Of a stretch of 6,446 bases of DNA, positions 5,194 through 6,446 are shown one piece after another (position 1 is the first letter of the stretch; every line of letters begins with the position of its first letter). A program made the position numbers and the translations under genes. The DNA is from Lysobacterales bacterium (GTDB lineage Bacteria > Pseudomonadota > Gammaproteobacteria > Xanthomonadales > Marinicellaceae), in NCBI GenBank assembly GCA_027083915.1, contig JALWML010000151.1, positions 1-6,446 of the forward strand, given 5' to 3'. The notes below the pieces were generated by a model that worked only from the letters and a program-made list of their open reading frames with translations, had not been told where the DNA came from and did no database searches.

Positions 5194-6446
5194 ATGCCAA
5201 CAAATCTCAGCTTTAAATCCCTGATTCTATTTTCTGTATTTGCTTCATTTATTAGCAACGCCAATAAGTACACATTAACCATCACCGATGCCAAACACCA
5301 TTTAGCAGAGGTTGAAGTTATTTTTAAAGGTGTTAGCACTAAAGCTTTTACAGTTAAACTCCCTGTGTGGCGCTCTGGACGTTATGAAATTTTAGATTTA
5401 AGTTCAAATATTCGAGATTTTCAAGCCTTTGATGCCAGAGGAAAATTACTCACATGGCACCAAGATGATAAAAATAGCTGGCGCATCTTTGTCAATACGC
5501 CAGGTACTGTCAAAATCACTTATCAAATTTATGCCAATCAACTGCGAGACCGAGTCAGTCATATTGACGAAACTCATACTTTTTTGGATGCCAGTGGTGT
5601 CTTTATGTACAGCCCTTCTCAGCGTAATAAAGCATTAACTGTCAAACTGAATGTGCCTAGCGATTGGCAATCGGTCTCTGGCATGGAATCAATCGGCGAG
5701 CATCAATTTAAAGCCGATAACTATGACCAATTAGTCGATTCACCCATCGAATCAGGCATTCATCAGTTCGATTCGATTAAAGTTGAAGCCCAAACCTATG
5801 AAATAGTTATTTGGGGTAAAGGCAATTATGACATGGAACGATTGAAAAAAGACATCGAAAAATTGCACTACCAAGCCAAAGCTTTATGGAAAACTTTTCC
5901 CTTTACACGTTATGTTTATATGTACCATGTTGGTGACAAACTTCGCGGAGCAACCGAACATGTCAATTCAACCATTATTCAAACCGACCGCTTAGGTTTT
6001 TACCCAGATAAAAAATACCGCAAAGTCATTGGCACAACCGCACACGAATTTATCCACACGTGGAATGTCAAAGCTTATAGACCTGCCGGCATCTCACCTT
6101 ATGATTACGACAAAGAAAATTACTCCGACCTGTTTTGGATGGCAGAAGGCACAACCAGTTATTACGACAATTTATTTAATGTTCGTTCAGGCATTTACAC
6201 CACCGAACAATACCTAGAGAATATGGCAAAAGACATTAATACCTTTCAAAACAAGCCAGGTCGCCATGTGATGAGTTTAGCTCAATCTAGTTTTAATACG
6301 TGGCTCAACAACGATGCCAATCGCCGCCATAACACAACCGTTAGTATTTATTTAAAAGGCTCATTAGTCTCGTGGTTATTAGACAAAGAAATAAGAGCCG
6401 CAACAAACAACAAAAATAGTCTTGATGATTTAAGTTTGAAACTTTA
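5194..6446 (+). CDS. M61 family glycyl-aminopeptidase-type metallopeptidase, 3' end cut by the window
   Basis: The frame is open from ATG 5194 to the window end, giving 417 codons without a stop. Residues 1-23 are a Sec signal peptide (hydrophobic L10-I20, cleavage after SNA), so the enzyme works in the periplasm or outside. The N-terminal beta-rich domain has the family's WRSGRYEI-type segment (59-66). The catalytic site is HEFIHTWNVKAYRP, with H284, E285 and H288, and WMAEGTTSYYDN supplies E318 as third zinc ligand (gluzincin arrangement). Family members cleave N-terminal glycine or alanine residues and usually have about 600 residues with a C-terminal PDZ domain, which would lie beyond the window. 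No upstream in-frame ATG exists before the mtfA-like stop, so the start is well constrained, although no Shine-Dalgarno is visible. It lies 48 bases after that gene and is probably its operon partner. Confidence 0.9.
   Translation, partial: MPTNLSFKSLILFSVFASFISNANKYTLTITDAKHHLAEVEVIFKGVSTKAFTVKLPVWRSGRYEILDLSSNIRDFQAFDARGKLLTWHQDDKNSWRIFVNTPGTVKITYQIYANQLRDRVSHIDETHTFLDASGVFMYSPSQRNKALTVKLNVPSDWQSVSGMESIGEHQFKADNYDQLVDSPIESGIHQFDSIKVEAQTYEIVIWGKGNYDMERLKKDIEKLHYQAKALWKTFPFTRYVYMYHVGDKLRGATEHVNSTIIQTDRLGFYPDKKYRKVIGTTAHEFIHTWNVKAYRPAGISPYDYDKENYSDLFWMAEGTTSYYDNLFNVRSGIYTTEQYLENMAKDINTFQNKPGRHVMSLAQSSFNTWLNNDANRRHNTTVSIYLKGSLVSWLLDKEIRAATNNKNSLDDLSLKL

Noticed and set aside
5429..5638. 69-codon open frame on the plus strand
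   Set aside because: It is out of frame inside the M61 gene, whose own frame is open throughout and carries clear family motifs. The same applies to the frame at 6029-6217.

Overview
The window is AT-rich (around 40% GC by eye), gene-dense bacterial DNA. It holds five protein-coding genes in two divergent groups around a 182-bp control region. Tat-type signals, Sec signals with short N-terminal leaders, an MtfA-type peptidase and a CRP-like site suggest a gram-negative gammaproteobacterium. The secreted protease ends in an IFDDGFE-type tail, which I associate with exported proteins of Marinicella and Xanthomonadales/Lysobacter-type bacteria. The low GC would fit a Marinicella-like organism better, but this is inference and not a taxonomic call.

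Left half, minus strand (41-2732): a two-gene operon. The first gene encodes a DUF1800 protein with a clear Tat signal. Ten bases later a DUF1501 protein begins, and its Shine-Dalgarno overlaps the DUF1800 stop codon. This pair recurs in many gram-negative genomes and has no firmly established biochemical role. Here the DUF1501 protein keeps the twin arginines but has lost the hydrophobic part of its signal. A possible terminator stem lies just after the operon at the window edge.

Centre (2733-2914): the divergent control region. It contains a CRP/Clp-like 16-bp dyad (2816-2831) nested inside a wider inverted repeat with the same centre. A good sigma70-type promoter faces right and a weaker candidate faces left. 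The distances would allow one bound activator to serve both directions.

Right half, plus strand (2915-6446): three consecutive HExxH zinc peptidases from three unrelated families. They are a secreted reprolysin-like M12-type metzincin, a membrane-anchored MtfA-like M90 peptidase that overlaps it by one base (TAATG), and an exported M61 glycyl-aminopeptidase-type enzyme that runs off the window. The third gene has no stop codon inside the window, so a search limited to complete reading frames would miss it. The layout suggests coordinated production of proteolytic enzymes, perhaps under catabolite-type control, next to an exported DUF1800/DUF1501 pair.

I saw no RNA genes, insertion sequences, CRISPR arrays or prophage genes.
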